Below are positions 27,228-36,550 of a DNA stretch of 64,000 bases, in pieces (positions within the stretch are counted from its first letter, which is position 1; the number at the start of each line of letters is the position of its first letter). Under the pieces are notes generated by a model. The model saw nothing but the letters and a program-made list of their open reading frames with translations, was not told where the DNA came from and searched no databases. Source of the DNA: NCEH01 sp002257205. GTDB lineage: Bacteria; Pseudomonadota; Alphaproteobacteria; Rhizobiales; Xanthobacteraceae. The DNA lies in NCBI RefSeq assembly GCF_043195105.1, contig NZ_JBAFWO010000005.1. One strand, given 5' to 3'. Both the position numbers and the translations under genes were made by a program.

Positions 27228-30200
27228 TCACAGCGAGCGCTGGATGACCTCGACGCGGTAGCATTCGATCACGTCGCCGGCGCGCATGTCCTGGTAGTTC
27301 TCGAACGACATGCCGCATTCCTGGCCCGCGACCACCGTGTTCACGGCGTCCTTGAAGCGGTTCAGGGTGGCAAGCTTGCCTTCGTGGATCACCACATTGT
27401 CGCGGATCAGGCGCACGTGCTGGCCCCGCTCCACATTGCCGTCGGTGACGCGGCAGCCCGCGACCTTGCCCACCTTGGAGACCGCGAAGATCTCCAGGAT
27501 GAGGGCATTGCCCAGCATCGTCTCGCGATTGATGGGGGCGAGCAGGCCGCTCATGGCCTTCTTCACGTCGTCCACCAGGTCGTAGATGATGTTGTAATAG
27601 CGGATCTCGATGCCGGCCTGTGCGGCGGCATCGCGGGCTTCCTTGTTGGCGCGCACGTTGAAGGCGATGATCGCGGCGCCGGAGGTTTCCGCCAGCGTCA
27701 CGTCGCTCTCATTGATGCCGCCGGCACCGGCGTGGATCACGCGGGCCTGGACCTCGTCGTTGCCGACCTTCTCCAGCGCGCCGATGATGGCTTCCACCGA
27801 GCCCGACACGTCGCCCTTGATGATGAGCGGGAATTCCTTCCGGCCGGTCGACTTGACCTGGCTCATCATCTGTTCGAGCGAGCCGCGCATGGTGGCGGAG
27901 CGGGCCGCCGCCTTCTCGCGCTTCTGGCGCTGGCGGTAATCGGTGATCTCGCGGGCGCGGGCTTCGTTCTCTACCACCGCGAGGCGGTCGCCCGCCTCCG
28001 GGGTGCCGTTGAAGCCGAGCACTTCCACCGGCACCGAGGGGCCGGCTTCGTCCACATTGGCGCCGGTGTCGTTGATGAGGGCGCGCACGCGGCCCCATTC
28101 GGCACCCGCGACCACGATCTCGCCGATATGCAGCGTGCCGCGCTGAACCAGCACGGTCGCCACCGGGCCGCGACCGCGATCGAGCTTGGCCTCGACCACC
28201 GTTCCTTCCGCGGGGCGGGTGGGATCGGCGGTCAAATCGAGCAGTTCGCTCTGCAGGGCGATCAGCTCCAGCAGCTTGTCGAGGTTGAGCTTCTTGGTGG
28301 CGGAAACTTCCACTTCCAAGGTGTCGCCGCCCAGGCTTTCTACCTGGATCTCATACTGGAGCAGCTCGGTGCGCACGCGCTCGGGCTTGGCGTCCGGCTT
28401 GTCGATCTTGTTGATGGCGACAATGATCGGCACGCCCGCCGCCTTGGCGTGGGCGATGGCTTCCGCCGTCTGGGGCATCACGCCGTCGTCGGCCGCCACC
28501 ACCAGCACCACGATGTCCGTCACCTTGGCGCCGCGGGCGCGCATGGCGGTGAAGGCGGCGTGGCCGGGGGTGTCGATGAAGGTGATCTTGCTGCCCGAAG
28601 GCGAGGTCACCTGATAGGCGCCGATGTGCTGGGTGATGCCGCCGGCCTCGCCGGAGACCACGGCGGTCTTGCGGATGGCGTCCAGCAGCGAGGTCTTGCC
28701 GTGGTCGACATGGCCCATGATGGTCACGACGGCCGGGCGCGGCTGCAGGGATTCGGGCGCGTCGACGGTGTCGAACAGGCCTTCTTCCACATCCGATTCC
28801 GACACGCGGCGCACCGTGTGCCCGAGATCCTCGGCGATCAGCTGGGCGGTGTCGGCGTCGACCACGTCCGTGATCTTCACCATCTGGCCCTGCTTCATCA
28901 GCATGCGGATCACGTCCACAGCCCGTTCGGACATGCGGTTGGCGAGTTCCTGGATGGTGATGGTCTCGGGCAGGATCACCTCGCGGCTGATCTTTTCCTT
29001 GGTCTCCTGCACCCGGTGGCCGGTCATGCGCTGGGTGCGGCGGCGGAACGAAGCGAGCGAGCGCTGGCGTTCCTCGTCGCCCGACAGGGCGGTCACGAGG
29101 GTCAGGCGGCCACGGCTCTTTTCGGCGCCGGGACCCTTGGGCAGCTTGGCCGGGGGCGCGGGACGCGGCGCGGCGGGACTGCGGCGGACCGCGGCGCCCT
29201 TGCGCTCTTCCTCTTCGCTCGTCTCGGTGGCGGTGGTGCCGGCGGGACGCGCGGTGAGGGGCCGGGCGGTGGTGGCCGCCGGAGCGGCGGTGCCGGAGCG
29301 GGCAGCGGCGCCGCTCTGGTCCTCGCCGCCGAAGCGCTTGCGCGCTTCCTGCTCGGCGCGGCGCTTGCTCTCGTCCTCGTTGGCGCGGCGGCTTTCTTCC
29401 TCGCGCTTGCGGGCTTCGGCGGCCTCGCGCTCGGCGCGTTCGATGCGCTCGCGCTCAGCGCGACGACGCGCCTCTTCCTCGGCGATCCGGCGCTCTTCCG
29501 CCATACGCCGCTCTTCCACTTCGCGGACGCGGGCGTCGGCAAGGGCGCTGGCGCGCATGTTGCGCTCTTCATCGGTCAGGGTGCGCAGCACCACGCCCGA
29601 TCCGCCGGGGCGGTTGGAACCGGGACGCCCGGCCGGGGCGCCGCCGGCACCGGGGCGGCGCTCGCCGCTCGGTGCGGCACCGCCGCGCTGGGGGCCGCCC
29701 TGGCCGGGGCGCTGGCCCTGGCCGGACGCGGACGCACCGGAGCCGGATTGGCCGCCACGCTGCGGCGCGCCGGAGGCGCTGCGATTTCCACCCGCGCCGG
29801 CTGGGCGCGAGGAGGAGCCGGACGCACCGGTGCGGCCTTCGCCGGTCCGGGCGGATGCGGCGGGCCGGGTCTCGGCCGCACGCGGTTCCACCGCACGGGG
29901 TTCGGCCGCGCGGGGCTCTGGGGCTTTTGCCTCGGTTGGCTTTGCGTCCATCGGCTTTGCTTGCGAGACGGGTTCGGAGGGTGCCTTGGGGGCGGGAGCG
30001 GGTTCTGCCGACGCCTTCGCCTCGGCCGCCGGAGCGGCGGGCGCGGCAGCGGCCGGAGCGGGAACAGGCGCGGCGGGCGCGGCTGCCTTGGCTTCCACCG
30101 GAGCGGCGGGAGCCTCGACCACCGGCGGCTTGGCCACGGGAGTCTTCACCACGGGAGACTTCGCCGCCGGAGCGGCGGGGGCGGTCTCGGGCGCCTTGGC

Positions 30201-30533
30201 TTCCACCGGAGCGGCAGGGGCTTCAGCGCGGACCGGAGCGGTGGGCGGCGTAGGCACAGCCGGGCTGGGCGTAGCCGGGGCGGTTCCGGCAGGTGCAGCG
30301 GGCGCGGCCGGGCGCGGCGCGGCGGCCGCCGGCGCAGCCGGAGCAGCGCTCGCCGGCGCGGCGTCGCCCGGACCGAAGACGCGGCGCTTCACCTTCTCCA
30401 CCACAACCGCCTTGGAGCGGCCATGGCTGAAGCTCTGGCGCACGGTGCCCTGCTCCACGGGTCGCTTGAGGGTCAGCGTCTTGCCGGTGGCAGGGTGGAG
30501 CGTCTTGTCGCCGGGTGTCTTAGTGTCGTTCAT
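27228..30533 (-). CDS. infB: Translation initiation factor IF-2
   Basis: IF-2 is the GTPase that brings fMet-tRNA to the 30S subunit and promotes subunit joining. The G-domain motifs are intact: GHVDHGKT (near residue 607), GGITQHIG, DTPGHAAF, NKIDKPDA and VSATKK, followed by domains II-IV. The N-terminus has an IF2_N-like element (LTLKRPVEQGTVRQSFSHGR in the first 40 residues) and then about 400 residues of Ala/Pro, Gly/Arg and charged Glu/Arg repeats. At 1101 residues it is longer than most bacterial IF-2 proteins because of that linker. Its ATG overlaps the ylxR stop by 4 bp. Confidence 0.97.
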   Translation of the reverse strand: MNDTKTPGDKTLHPATGKTLTLKRPVEQGTVRQSFSHGRSKAVVVEKVKRRVFGPGDAAPASAAPAAPAAAAPRPAAPAAPAGTAPATPSPAVPTPPTAPVRAEAPAAPVEAKAPETAPAAPAAKSPVVKTPVAKPPVVEAPAAPVEAKAAAPAAPVPAPAAAAPAAPAAEAKASAEPAPAPKAPSEPVSQAKPMDAKPTEAKAPEPRAAEPRAVEPRAAETRPAASARTGEGRTGASGSSSRPAGAGGNRSASGAPQRGGQSGSGASASGQGQRPGQGGPQRGGAAPSGERRPGAGGAPAGRPGSNRPGGSGVVLRTLTDEERNMRASALADARVREVEERRMAEERRIAEEEARRRAERERIERAEREAAEARKREEESRRANEDESKRRAEQEARKRFGGEDQSGAAARSGTAAPAATTARPLTARPAGTTATETSEEEERKGAAVRRSPAAPRPAPPAKLPKGPGAEKSRGRLTLVTALSGDEERQRSLASFRRRTQRMTGHRVQETKEKISREVILPETITIQELANRMSERAVDVIRMLMKQGQMVKITDVVDADTAQLIAEDLGHTVRRVSESDVEEGLFDTVDAPESLQPRPAVVTIMGHVDHGKTSLLDAIRKTAVVSGEAGGITQHIGAYQVTSPSGSKITFIDTPGHAAFTAMRARGAKVTDIVVLVVAADDGVMPQTAEAIAHAKAAGVPIIVAINKIDKPDAKPERVRTELLQYEIQVESLGGDTLEVEVSATKKLNLDKLLELIALQSELLDLTADPTRPAEGTVVEAKLDRGRGPVATVLVQRGTLHIGEIVVAGAEWGRVRALINDTGANVDEAGPSVPVEVLGFNGTPEAGDRLAVVENEARAREITDYRQRQKREKAAARSATMRGSLEQMMSQVKSTGRKEFPLIIKGDVSGSVEAIIGALEKVGNDEVQARVIHAGAGGINESDVTLAETSGAAIIAFNVRANKEARDAAAQAGIEIRYYNIIYDLVDDVKKAMSGLLAPINRETMLGNALILEIFAVSKVGKVAGCRVTDGNVERGQHVRLIRDNVVIHEGKLATLNRFKDAVNTVVAGQECGMSFENYQDMRAGDVIECYRVEVIQRSL

Positions 30534-31249
30534 TCCGTATCCGTTCCTGGCATCCGGTCGAGCGTCAGGCCATGCCCGTCCGGTGCGCGGGCGGATGTTC
30601 CCATCCGCCAGCGCTCGAGCTTTCGGCAGCGCGCGAGAAATCCCGCGGTCGTCGGATGCGCGAGCAGCGCAGCGTGTACCACATTTGACCGCCCGAGCGC
30701 CAAGTCCAATTCGAGGCCCGATAAACAGTCGACGATGGCCACCGGGCTCATGCCGGCAGCTTCTCTCTGACGGGCGATGCCGTCGAGTTTGCGTTTCCCG
30801 TCCGGACGGCCGTCGGCAGCATGCAGCAGCACGCGCACAGGGTCCGCATGGAGGGCGGCATCCACCTTCGTGGTGCCGGTGATGACGCGGCCCGCTTTGT
30901 TCGCCATGGACAAGGCGCTGCGGACTTCGGTCAGCATCAGGGATTCGATGAGGTCGGGCAAATCCGGGGCGATGGTGCCCTTGCCCTTGAACGCGCGGCC
31001 GAACGCCTTGCGCTTCAACGCCTCGGCGAGGGCGGCGCGGGTCGCGGTGACCCAGGCGCCCCGGCCGGGAAGCTTAGCGGCGAGATCCGGAACGATGGTT
31101 CCGTCCGGCCCCAGCACGAAGCGGATCATCTCCGCCACCGGCGTGACGGCGCGCGTCGCGAGGCACAGACGCGCCAGCGGCGCACGCGCGGACACAAGCC
31201 CGCGCGGCCCCCCATCGGTCTCTTCCTCGATCAAACTCGCTGCCAGCAC
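30530..31249 (-). CDS. YlxR (DUF448) RNA-binding protein with L7Ae-like C-terminal part
   Basis: A 239-residue protein of the nusA-infB operon. Residues 20-100 form the YlxR fold (RLCLATRAVTPVAEMIRFVLGPDGTIVPD, then LPGRGAWVTA). Residues 110-190 resemble an L7Ae-like RNA-binding domain (ALSMANKAGRVITGTTKVDAAL in part). YlxR proteins are RNA or nucleoid-associated and lie between nusA and infB in many bacteria; the L7Ae part is often a separate ylxQ gene in Firmicutes. The start is GTG at 31249 with AGGAG eleven bases upstream. It lies 21 bp after nusA and overlaps infB by ATGA. Confidence 0.85.
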   Translation of the reverse strand: MLAASLIEEETDGGPRGLVSARAPLARLCLATRAVTPVAEMIRFVLGPDGTIVPDLAAKLPGRGAWVTATRAALAEALKRKAFGRAFKGKGTIAPDLPDLIESLMLTEVRSALSMANKAGRVITGTTKVDAALHADPVRVLLHAADGRPDGKRKLDGIARQREAAGMSPVAIVDCLSGLELDLALGRSNVVHAALLAHPTTAGFLARCRKLERWRMGTSARAPDGHGLTLDRMPGTDTE

Positions 31250-31270
31250 GCCGGGTCATCTCCTTTTCTC

Positions 31271-32884
31271 TCAGGTCTGGATTTCGTCGGACGGCTCGTC
31301 CTCAACGGCGCCGGCGGCGTCGGAGTCGAGATCGTCCTGCGAAATCCAGCCGGCCACGACTCGGGCCTGCATGATGATGTGTTCCGCGTCCTCGCGGCTC
31401 ACTTCGAAGCCGTCGAGCGCGCCGGGGAAGCGGGTGGTCTCGCCGTCCTTGCGCTCGGACCAACCGGTCAGATCGTCGGTGGCGCAGCCGGCCAGGTCTT
31501 CCACGGTCTTGATGTCGTGCTTGCCGAACGCCACCAGCATCTTGGAGGTGACGCCGGGCACGCTGGCGAGCGCGTCTTCCACGCCCAATTCCTTGCGCTC
31601 ATTGTCGAGCGCCTCTTCCACGTCGGCGAGATGCTTCAGGGCGCGCGCCTGCAATTCGCCGGCGGTCTCCTCATCGAAGCCCTCGATGGAGGCGAGTTCG
31701 GAAATCGGCACATAGGCGATTTCCTCGACGCTCGCGAAGCCTTCGGACGCAAGCAATTGGCCCATCATCTCGTCGAGATCGAGCGCTTCCGCGAACATGG
31801 TGGTGCGCTCGGCGAATTCCTTCTGGCGCCGCTCGCTCTCTTCCGCCTCGGTCATGATGTCGATGTCCCAGCCGGTGAGCTGGGAGGCGAGGCGCACATT
31901 CTGTCCGCGCCGGCCGATGGCGAGCGAGAGCTGGGCGTCGGGCACCACCACTTCGATGCGCTCGCGCTCCTCGTCCAGCACCACCTTGACCACTTCGGCC
32001 GGGGCGAGCGCATTGACGATGAAGGTCGCGATGTCCGGGTTCCAGGGGATGATGTCGATCTTCTCGCCCTGCAGTTCGTTCACCACCGCCTGCACGCGCG
32101 AGCCGCGCATGCCGACGCAGGCGCCGACCGGGTCCACCGACTGGTCGCGCGAGATCACGGCGATCTTGGCGCGCGAGCCGGGATCGCGGGCGACCGCCTT
32201 GATCTCGACGATGCCGTCATAGATTTCCGGCACTTCCTGCGCGAACAGCTTCGACATGAATTGCGGATGGGTGCGCGAGAGGAAGATCTGCGGCCCGCGC
32301 GGCTCGCGGCGCACGTCGTAGATATAGGCGCGCACGCGGTCGCCCACTTTCACGGTCTCACGCGGTAGCAGTTCGTCGCGCCGCAGAATGGCTTCGCCGC
32401 GGCCGAGATCGACCACCACATTGCCGTATTCCACCCGCTTCACGAGGCCGTTGGAGACCTCGCCGATGCGGTCCTTGTATTCGTCATACTGGCGATCGCG
32501 CTCGGCCTCGCGCACCTTCTGCACGATCACCTGCTTGGCGCTCTGCGCGGCGATGCGGCCGAAATCGAACGGGGGCAGCGTATCGGCGATGGTGTCGCCG
32601 ACCTGGGCGGCGGGATTGTGCCGGCGGGCGCCGTCGAGATTGATCTCGGTGGCGAAATTCTCCACCTCGTCCACCACCAGCAGATGGCGGGCGAGCCGCA
32701 ATTCGCCGGTCTTGGGATTGATGTCGGCGTGGATGTCCGTCTCCTGGCCGTAGCGCGAGCGCGCGGCCTTGGCGATGGCGTCTTCCATGGCGGCGATGAC
32801 GATGCTGCGATCGATCGTCTTCTCGCGGGCGACCGCTTCGGCGATCTGCAGCAGCTCGAGCCGGTTTGCGCTGACGGCAACCAT
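31271..32884 (-). CDS. nusA: Transcription termination/antitermination factor NusA
   Basis: NusA binds RNA polymerase and nascent RNA and modulates pausing, termination and antitermination. The 537-residue protein has the RNAP-binding N-terminal domain (about 1-125), an S1 domain, and two KH domains (VGACVGMRGSRVQAVVNEL; LAIGRRGQNVRLASQLTGWDI). An acidic C-terminal region carries helix-hairpin-helix type repeats (SVPGVTSKMLVAFGKH). The start ATG overlaps the rimP stop (TGATG). It is the second gene of the rimP-nusA-ylxR-infB operon. Confidence 0.97.
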   Translation of the reverse strand: MVAVSANRLELLQIAEAVAREKTIDRSIVIAAMEDAIAKAARSRYGQETDIHADINPKTGELRLARHLLVVDEVENFATEINLDGARRHNPAAQVGDTIADTLPPFDFGRIAAQSAKQVIVQKVREAERDRQYDEYKDRIGEVSNGLVKRVEYGNVVVDLGRGEAILRRDELLPRETVKVGDRVRAYIYDVRREPRGPQIFLSRTHPQFMSKLFAQEVPEIYDGIVEIKAVARDPGSRAKIAVISRDQSVDPVGACVGMRGSRVQAVVNELQGEKIDIIPWNPDIATFIVNALAPAEVVKVVLDEERERIEVVVPDAQLSLAIGRRGQNVRLASQLTGWDIDIMTEAEESERRQKEFAERTTMFAEALDLDEMMGQLLASEGFASVEEIAYVPISELASIEGFDEETAGELQARALKHLADVEEALDNERKELGVEDALASVPGVTSKMLVAFGKHDIKTVEDLAGCATDDLTGWSERKDGETTRFPGALDGFEVSREDAEHIIMQARVVAGWISQDDLDSDAAGAVEDEPSDEIQT

Positions 32885-33672
32885 CAGTGCGTCTCCTTCG
32901 CTTTGGCATTGCCGCCCTTCGCCTTGCGGGCGGACGGCTTCGATTGGGACTTGTCGGCCTTGGGCTTTGTGAGCTTGCGCGGCTGCAAGGGTTTCGCCGG
33001 CTTGACGGGAGCGGCGGGCGCCTCAACGGCTTCGTCGGCGAGATCGTCGAGCGCGCTGTCGGCCAATTCGTCGTCCGCATCCTCCATCGCGCGACCGGCG
33101 GCTTTCGCCCGGCGCAGCGCCTCGGTGATGAGGTCGTCGGTGAGGATCAGCCGCGCATCGCCGATGTCGGCGACCGGCAGGCGCGAGACCGGATCTTCCC
33201 CGGCCGGCGCATCGGGGCGCCGCACCAGGGCGAGGCCGCCCTCGGTGCCGAGCAGGATGCCGCGGAAGCGCTTGCGGCCGTCCAGCGGCACGGCCATTTC
33301 CACCTTCAGCTCATGGCCCGACCAGCGATCGAAATCGGTGAGGCGCACCAGGGGCCGGTCGATGCCGGGGGAGGAGATTTCCAGGCGATAGGCGCTGGCG
33401 ATGGGGTCTTCCACGTCGAGCACGGGGGAGATGGCGCGGGAGACGGCTTCGCAATCATCGATGGTCATGGAGCCGTCGGGCCGCTCGGCCATGATCTGCA
33501 GCGTGCCGCCGTCGCGGGCCGTGTGCTTGACGCGCACCAGCCGCATGCCGAGGCCGGTGAGCACGGGACCGACGATGCCGGCGACGCGCGCGGCCACACC
33601 CGTCTCGATGATGAGGCGGGGCTCGTTCAGGTCTGCGGTGTCCACACCGTGGGTCGCTTGCGTATCGGTCAT
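32884..33672 (-). CDS. rimP: Ribosome maturation factor RimP
   Basis: RimP assists 30S assembly. The 262-residue protein starts at ATG 33672, right after CCGGAGGGAC. It has the two-domain RimP core (MRLVRVKHTARDGGTLQIMAERPDG split across the N-domain; YRLEISSPGIDRPLVRLTDF; the Sm-like C-domain with GRKRFRGILLG). About 80 extra C-terminal residues are rich in Ala/Lys/Pro (typical RimP is 150-200), probably disordered. It is first in the operon, with a 305-nt leader if the promoter at 33984-34011 is used. Confidence 0.95.
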   Translation of the reverse strand: MTDTQATHGVDTADLNEPRLIIETGVAARVAGIVGPVLTGLGMRLVRVKHTARDGGTLQIMAERPDGSMTIDDCEAVSRAISPVLDVEDPIASAYRLEISSPGIDRPLVRLTDFDRWSGHELKVEMAVPLDGRKRFRGILLGTEGGLALVRRPDAPAGEDPVSRLPVADIGDARLILTDDLITEALRRAKAAGRAMEDADDELADSALDDLADEAVEAPAAPVKPAKPLQPRKLTKPKADKSQSKPSARKAKGGNAKAKETH

Positions 33673-34140
33673 GTCCCTCCGGGACGTCTTTCTTTTCCTG
33701 TGGCGCGGATGCGCCTGATGTTCAGTGGCGCGTCTGCGCCTTACGTGTCGTGCGGCGCGTGGGCGCCGAACCTTGGCCTTTTCGCCGCCTTCTCCCCGCA
33801 CCGGCCGACCTTGAGGAGGCGGCGGGGCGGACCGGATCGAAGGGGTTCGAAACGAAAGCGTGCGGGACTTCTGCGCCCCGCGGACGATCGCGTAAACGAA
33901 AATCGAGCGGGTCCCGGCCGGGGCCCACTCTCATCACCTTCGACGACGATGGCTCTGAGGTATCCCCGTTGGGGGACAGCGCTAATATAGACGGAACGGC
34001 GGGGGATGCAAGGGCGGGGGTTGGGGAGGCGCCACCCCGATCAACCTATTAATCATTTGGCGGATCGTGCATCGCACGCATTGCGCCACTTATGAAGTCC
34101 TGCAACCCTTCGGGCATGGCAGATTTTGTCGCGAGACTTC
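33673..34140. other. Leader and upstream region of rimP, up to the AT-rich island
   Basis: Positions 33673-33977 would be the untranslated leader of the rimP operon. They include a short hairpin (ATCCCC / GGGGGA, 33962-33976) near the predicted start of transcription. The promoter lies at 33984-34011. From about 34045 base composition falls abruptly into the island. A 22-codon frame (34117 to 34049, minus) follows the DUF4435 gene without a ribosome binding site; I do not call it a gene. Confidence 0.55.
33984..34011 (-). promoter_or_regulatory. Candidate sigma70-type promoter of the rimP-nusA-infB operon
   Basis: On the minus strand TTGCAT (34006-34011) and TATATT (33984-33989) are separated by 16 bp, a strong match to the housekeeping consensus. 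It sits just inside the native GC-rich sequence at the island border, so the insertion left this promoter intact. Confidence 0.7.
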
Positions 34141-35019
34141 CTAATGTAATTTCATGGATCCTAACTCGGTAATTGCGACGATCGCGCATTTGGGAAAAAA
34201 AATAGATTCCATATTATTGTAATCATTAAATAATAAATTGATCCATTTGATAAAAAAATCATGATTGTATTTTCCACGATAACGGTCACGAGGATAAAAA
34301 TTATCGAAAATTGATTTATGTAAATAAAAATTTGCTGAATCAGTTTCAGATATGCAATATTCTATTTCTTTATAAATCGAATTCCGCAGAATTACTTCTC
34401 GTAGTCGAATATCAACCATATCTGAAACGTTGCTAGGGGCTGGTGAAGCGAACTTCGCAACCTTATTTGCCTCTAAATACAACTGAAAATTGACAGACTT
34501 TGTCATTATCAAAAATGAATCATACAGGGCTTCAAACTCGTCAATAATAATGCTCCGAATATCTGGCCTAACATGGCAATGAAATTCATTTTGAAGAATT
34601 TCGGCCAAGACGTCTCCAGACACAAGGTAATTTTCTATGGAATACTTATCCGTCACAAATATATCCGGGCCAGCTTCATACACTCCCAGATCATCGTAAT
34701 CTCGGTCGACAAAAAATAAAACATTCTTATTTAAATTATTTAAATCCCTTTTTATCATTTCCCTAAACTGGAGTAGACATTTCTTACCGGAACACGGCAA
34801 TGCTTCATATTTTAAATTCCAATCTAATCGCTTAAGCCAGCTATGGTAAGCGATCTTATCGTCTAGGCCCTCGAATACTAGGACAATCTTGCTGTTATCA
34901 AAACTACGCAAGGCGATAAGGTCGGACTTTACCACACTGGGTTGTTTACGCCCCCGCCTAAGGTCGTTTATAGAATTATCGACTATAGAAACTATATTAT
35001 CATTGTTCACTGGCGTCAT
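34141..35019 (-). CDS. DUF4435 (Toprim-like) protein, AriB-like
   Basis: A 292-residue protein of the DUF4435 family. The core has Toprim-type features: a glutamate in LVFEGLDDK (Glu50 from this start) and an aspartate pair in FFVDRDYDD (Asp105, Asp107), followed by TDKYSIENYL. Such residues in Toprim nucleases bind catalytic metal. In the PARIS defence system the DUF4435 effector AriB is held by the ATPase AriA and released by phage anti-restriction proteins. This gene follows an AriA-like ATPase gene with overlap (20 bp from ATG 35019, 62 bp if ATG 35061 is used), implying coupled synthesis. Identity as AriB is inferred from domain pairing; start uncertain. Base composition is unlike its surroundings. 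Confidence 0.7.
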   Translation of the reverse strand: MTPVNNDNIVSIVDNSINDLRRGRKQPSVVKSDLIALRSFDNSKIVLVFEGLDDKIAYHSWLKRLDWNLKYEALPCSGKKCLLQFREMIKRDLNNLNKNVLFFVDRDYDDLGVYEAGPDIFVTDKYSIENYLVSGDVLAEILQNEFHCHVRPDIRSIIIDEFEALYDSFLIMTKSVNFQLYLEANKVAKFASPAPSNVSDMVDIRLREVILRNSIYKEIEYCISETDSANFYLHKSIFDNFYPRDRYRGKYNHDFFIKWINLLFNDYNNMESIFFPKCAIVAITELGSMKLH

Positions 35020-36550
35020 TCTCCAATGAATCTGGAGGAAGCGCTTCCAAATCGACAGCAATTCTCAGCGATTGAGCAAATGGATCTAGCTCATTGTCGA
35101 AGACAAAAGGCGAATGAGTTATAGCTATTACTTGTTGACATAAGGGAGCACTTATAACGTCTGGCAATATTCTACGCTGCCAGTTCATTGATAACGAAAG
35201 TTCTGGCTCATCGATCAAAATTAATTTCTTCTCCGGATATAAAAATATTTTCGCAAATAATGATATCATCTGCTTTTCGCCTGACGAAAGCGAATTGAGC
35301 GATATTTTTTTACCGCCCCAGATACTTTGAGCGTGAATTTTCAAATTATTTCGATTTAGAACAAGTTTCTTACCATCACTAGAGCGGACGTCTGATTTCG
35401 ATAGATCATCTACGGATATAGAATCTTCTGACGACAAATATTTATTGCAACTTACTACAAACTCCTCGATAGGAAGTTCGATTTGACGTGTTCTTTGTAT
35501 AACCTCGTTTAGCTTACCAAGAAAATATTTTAAAAATTTATTTGACGGCGAAGGAATTTGATCCAAAGTATATATTTTATCAATATTTGGTAACGTTACG
35601 TCTGCTAAAAAGTCATTTTGTTGCCCCTCCTTTATTCTAGTAAAAAATAAATTAAGCTCATCTTTACTCGGAATATTTGACAAGTCAGCCGTATTTTTTT
35701 CGAAACTTCCGTCCAGTAATTCAGTAATAATACTTGCGCTAATCTGTCTATACCCAAAATTCGAATTAATTAGTATGTTCTGATTGACTTCCGCAAGTCG
35801 ATCATCTATATCTCCCAATCCGAATTGCATGGCCCCATTAAAAAATCGCCCCTGCGCAGCCTTTTGGCGACCTCTTCTTCTCACCTGCTCTTCGGGTTCA
35901 GAAACTAATGGCAATTCAATTCTTCTATATGTCGGCAAATAAACAACTTCAACACCGGAAAGCGCCTTCGAAATTGCGGACATCGCAAAATCTACTTGGC
36001 TTACTCTGCCGGTTAGCCCTAATTTTAAACGCTCAATATTATCAAGCGTGTTTTCGTATCCAAAATGGCGATATATCACACTATATATCGGATCATCAAG
36101 TAAATTTCGGTAATCATCTTTAATAACGGGAAATGTCTCAAATAAAAATCTAAGTAACGCCTGTGATTCTACCTCGATTTTTCGAGCCATTTTTGCGACA
36201 TCGCTGTCAAAAGAAACGTCAAAAAAATTAGATATGTCATCTCTTGAGAGAATTACTTCATCTTTGATGCCGCGAAATTTGCATTTAATTACAGAAAATT
36301 GTAAATCCATCAATCTAGAAAATTGCATCTTTAAGAATGCATCAAGTGCGCCAAGTAATGTTGTTTTTCCAGACCCATTTCTTGCAATTAGTATCGTTGC
36401 AGCGTACTCCGATGACAACGATATTGTTCGATATCCATACAAACCAACTATTGAGAAGCTTTGGACAATCGACGGTTCTGCTCCGCGCTGATAAATGTCA
36501 GCCCGCTCATTTGACCCACTTGACATCTGACCACCGGATTTTGCAGGCAT
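35000..36550 (-). CDS. ABC-type AAA ATPase, AriA-like
   Basis: A 516-residue SMC/ABC-class ATPase. Walker A is ARNGSGKTTL (residues 56-65), the ABC signature LSSGEKQM (421-428), Walker B LILIDEPE (443-450) with its catalytic Glu, and a switch His in ITHSPF (His479). The middle region (about 80-400) is helical. This is the architecture of OLD-like/AAA_15 ATPases paired with Toprim or DUF4435 effectors, including AriA of PARIS. No transmembrane or DNA-binding domain is seen. Two starts are possible: ATG 36550, or ATG 36526 with GGTGG upstream. It lies 90 bp after trmB. Strongly AT-rich. Confidence 0.75.
   Translation of the reverse strand: MPAKSGGQMSSGSNERADIYQRGAEPSIVQSFSIVGLYGYRTISLSSEYAATILIARNGSGKTTLLGALDAFLKMQFSRLMDLQFSVIKCKFRGIKDEVILSRDDISNFFDVSFDSDVAKMARKIEVESQALLRFLFETFPVIKDDYRNLLDDPIYSVIYRHFGYENTLDNIERLKLGLTGRVSQVDFAMSAISKALSGVEVVYLPTYRRIELPLVSEPEEQVRRRGRQKAAQGRFFNGAMQFGLGDIDDRLAEVNQNILINSNFGYRQISASIITELLDGSFEKNTADLSNIPSKDELNLFFTRIKEGQQNDFLADVTLPNIDKIYTLDQIPSPSNKFLKYFLGKLNEVIQRTRQIELPIEEFVVSCNKYLSSEDSISVDDLSKSDVRSSDGKKLVLNRNNLKIHAQSIWGGKKISLNSLSSGEKQMISLFAKIFLYPEKKLILIDEPELSLSMNWQRRILPDVISAPLCQQVIAITHSPFVFDNELDPFAQSLRIAVDLEALPPDSLENDASEQ

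Noticed and set aside
26499..30770. Uninterrupted plus-strand frame of 1423 codons opposite rbfA-infB
   Set aside because: It is the mirror of very GC-rich conserved genes; its translation is His/Gly/Arg-rich with no domain, and both sense genes are certain.
34049..34117. 22-codon frame after the DUF4435 gene as a small protein gene
   Set aside because: No ribosome binding site and too short to support; kept only as a possible remnant.
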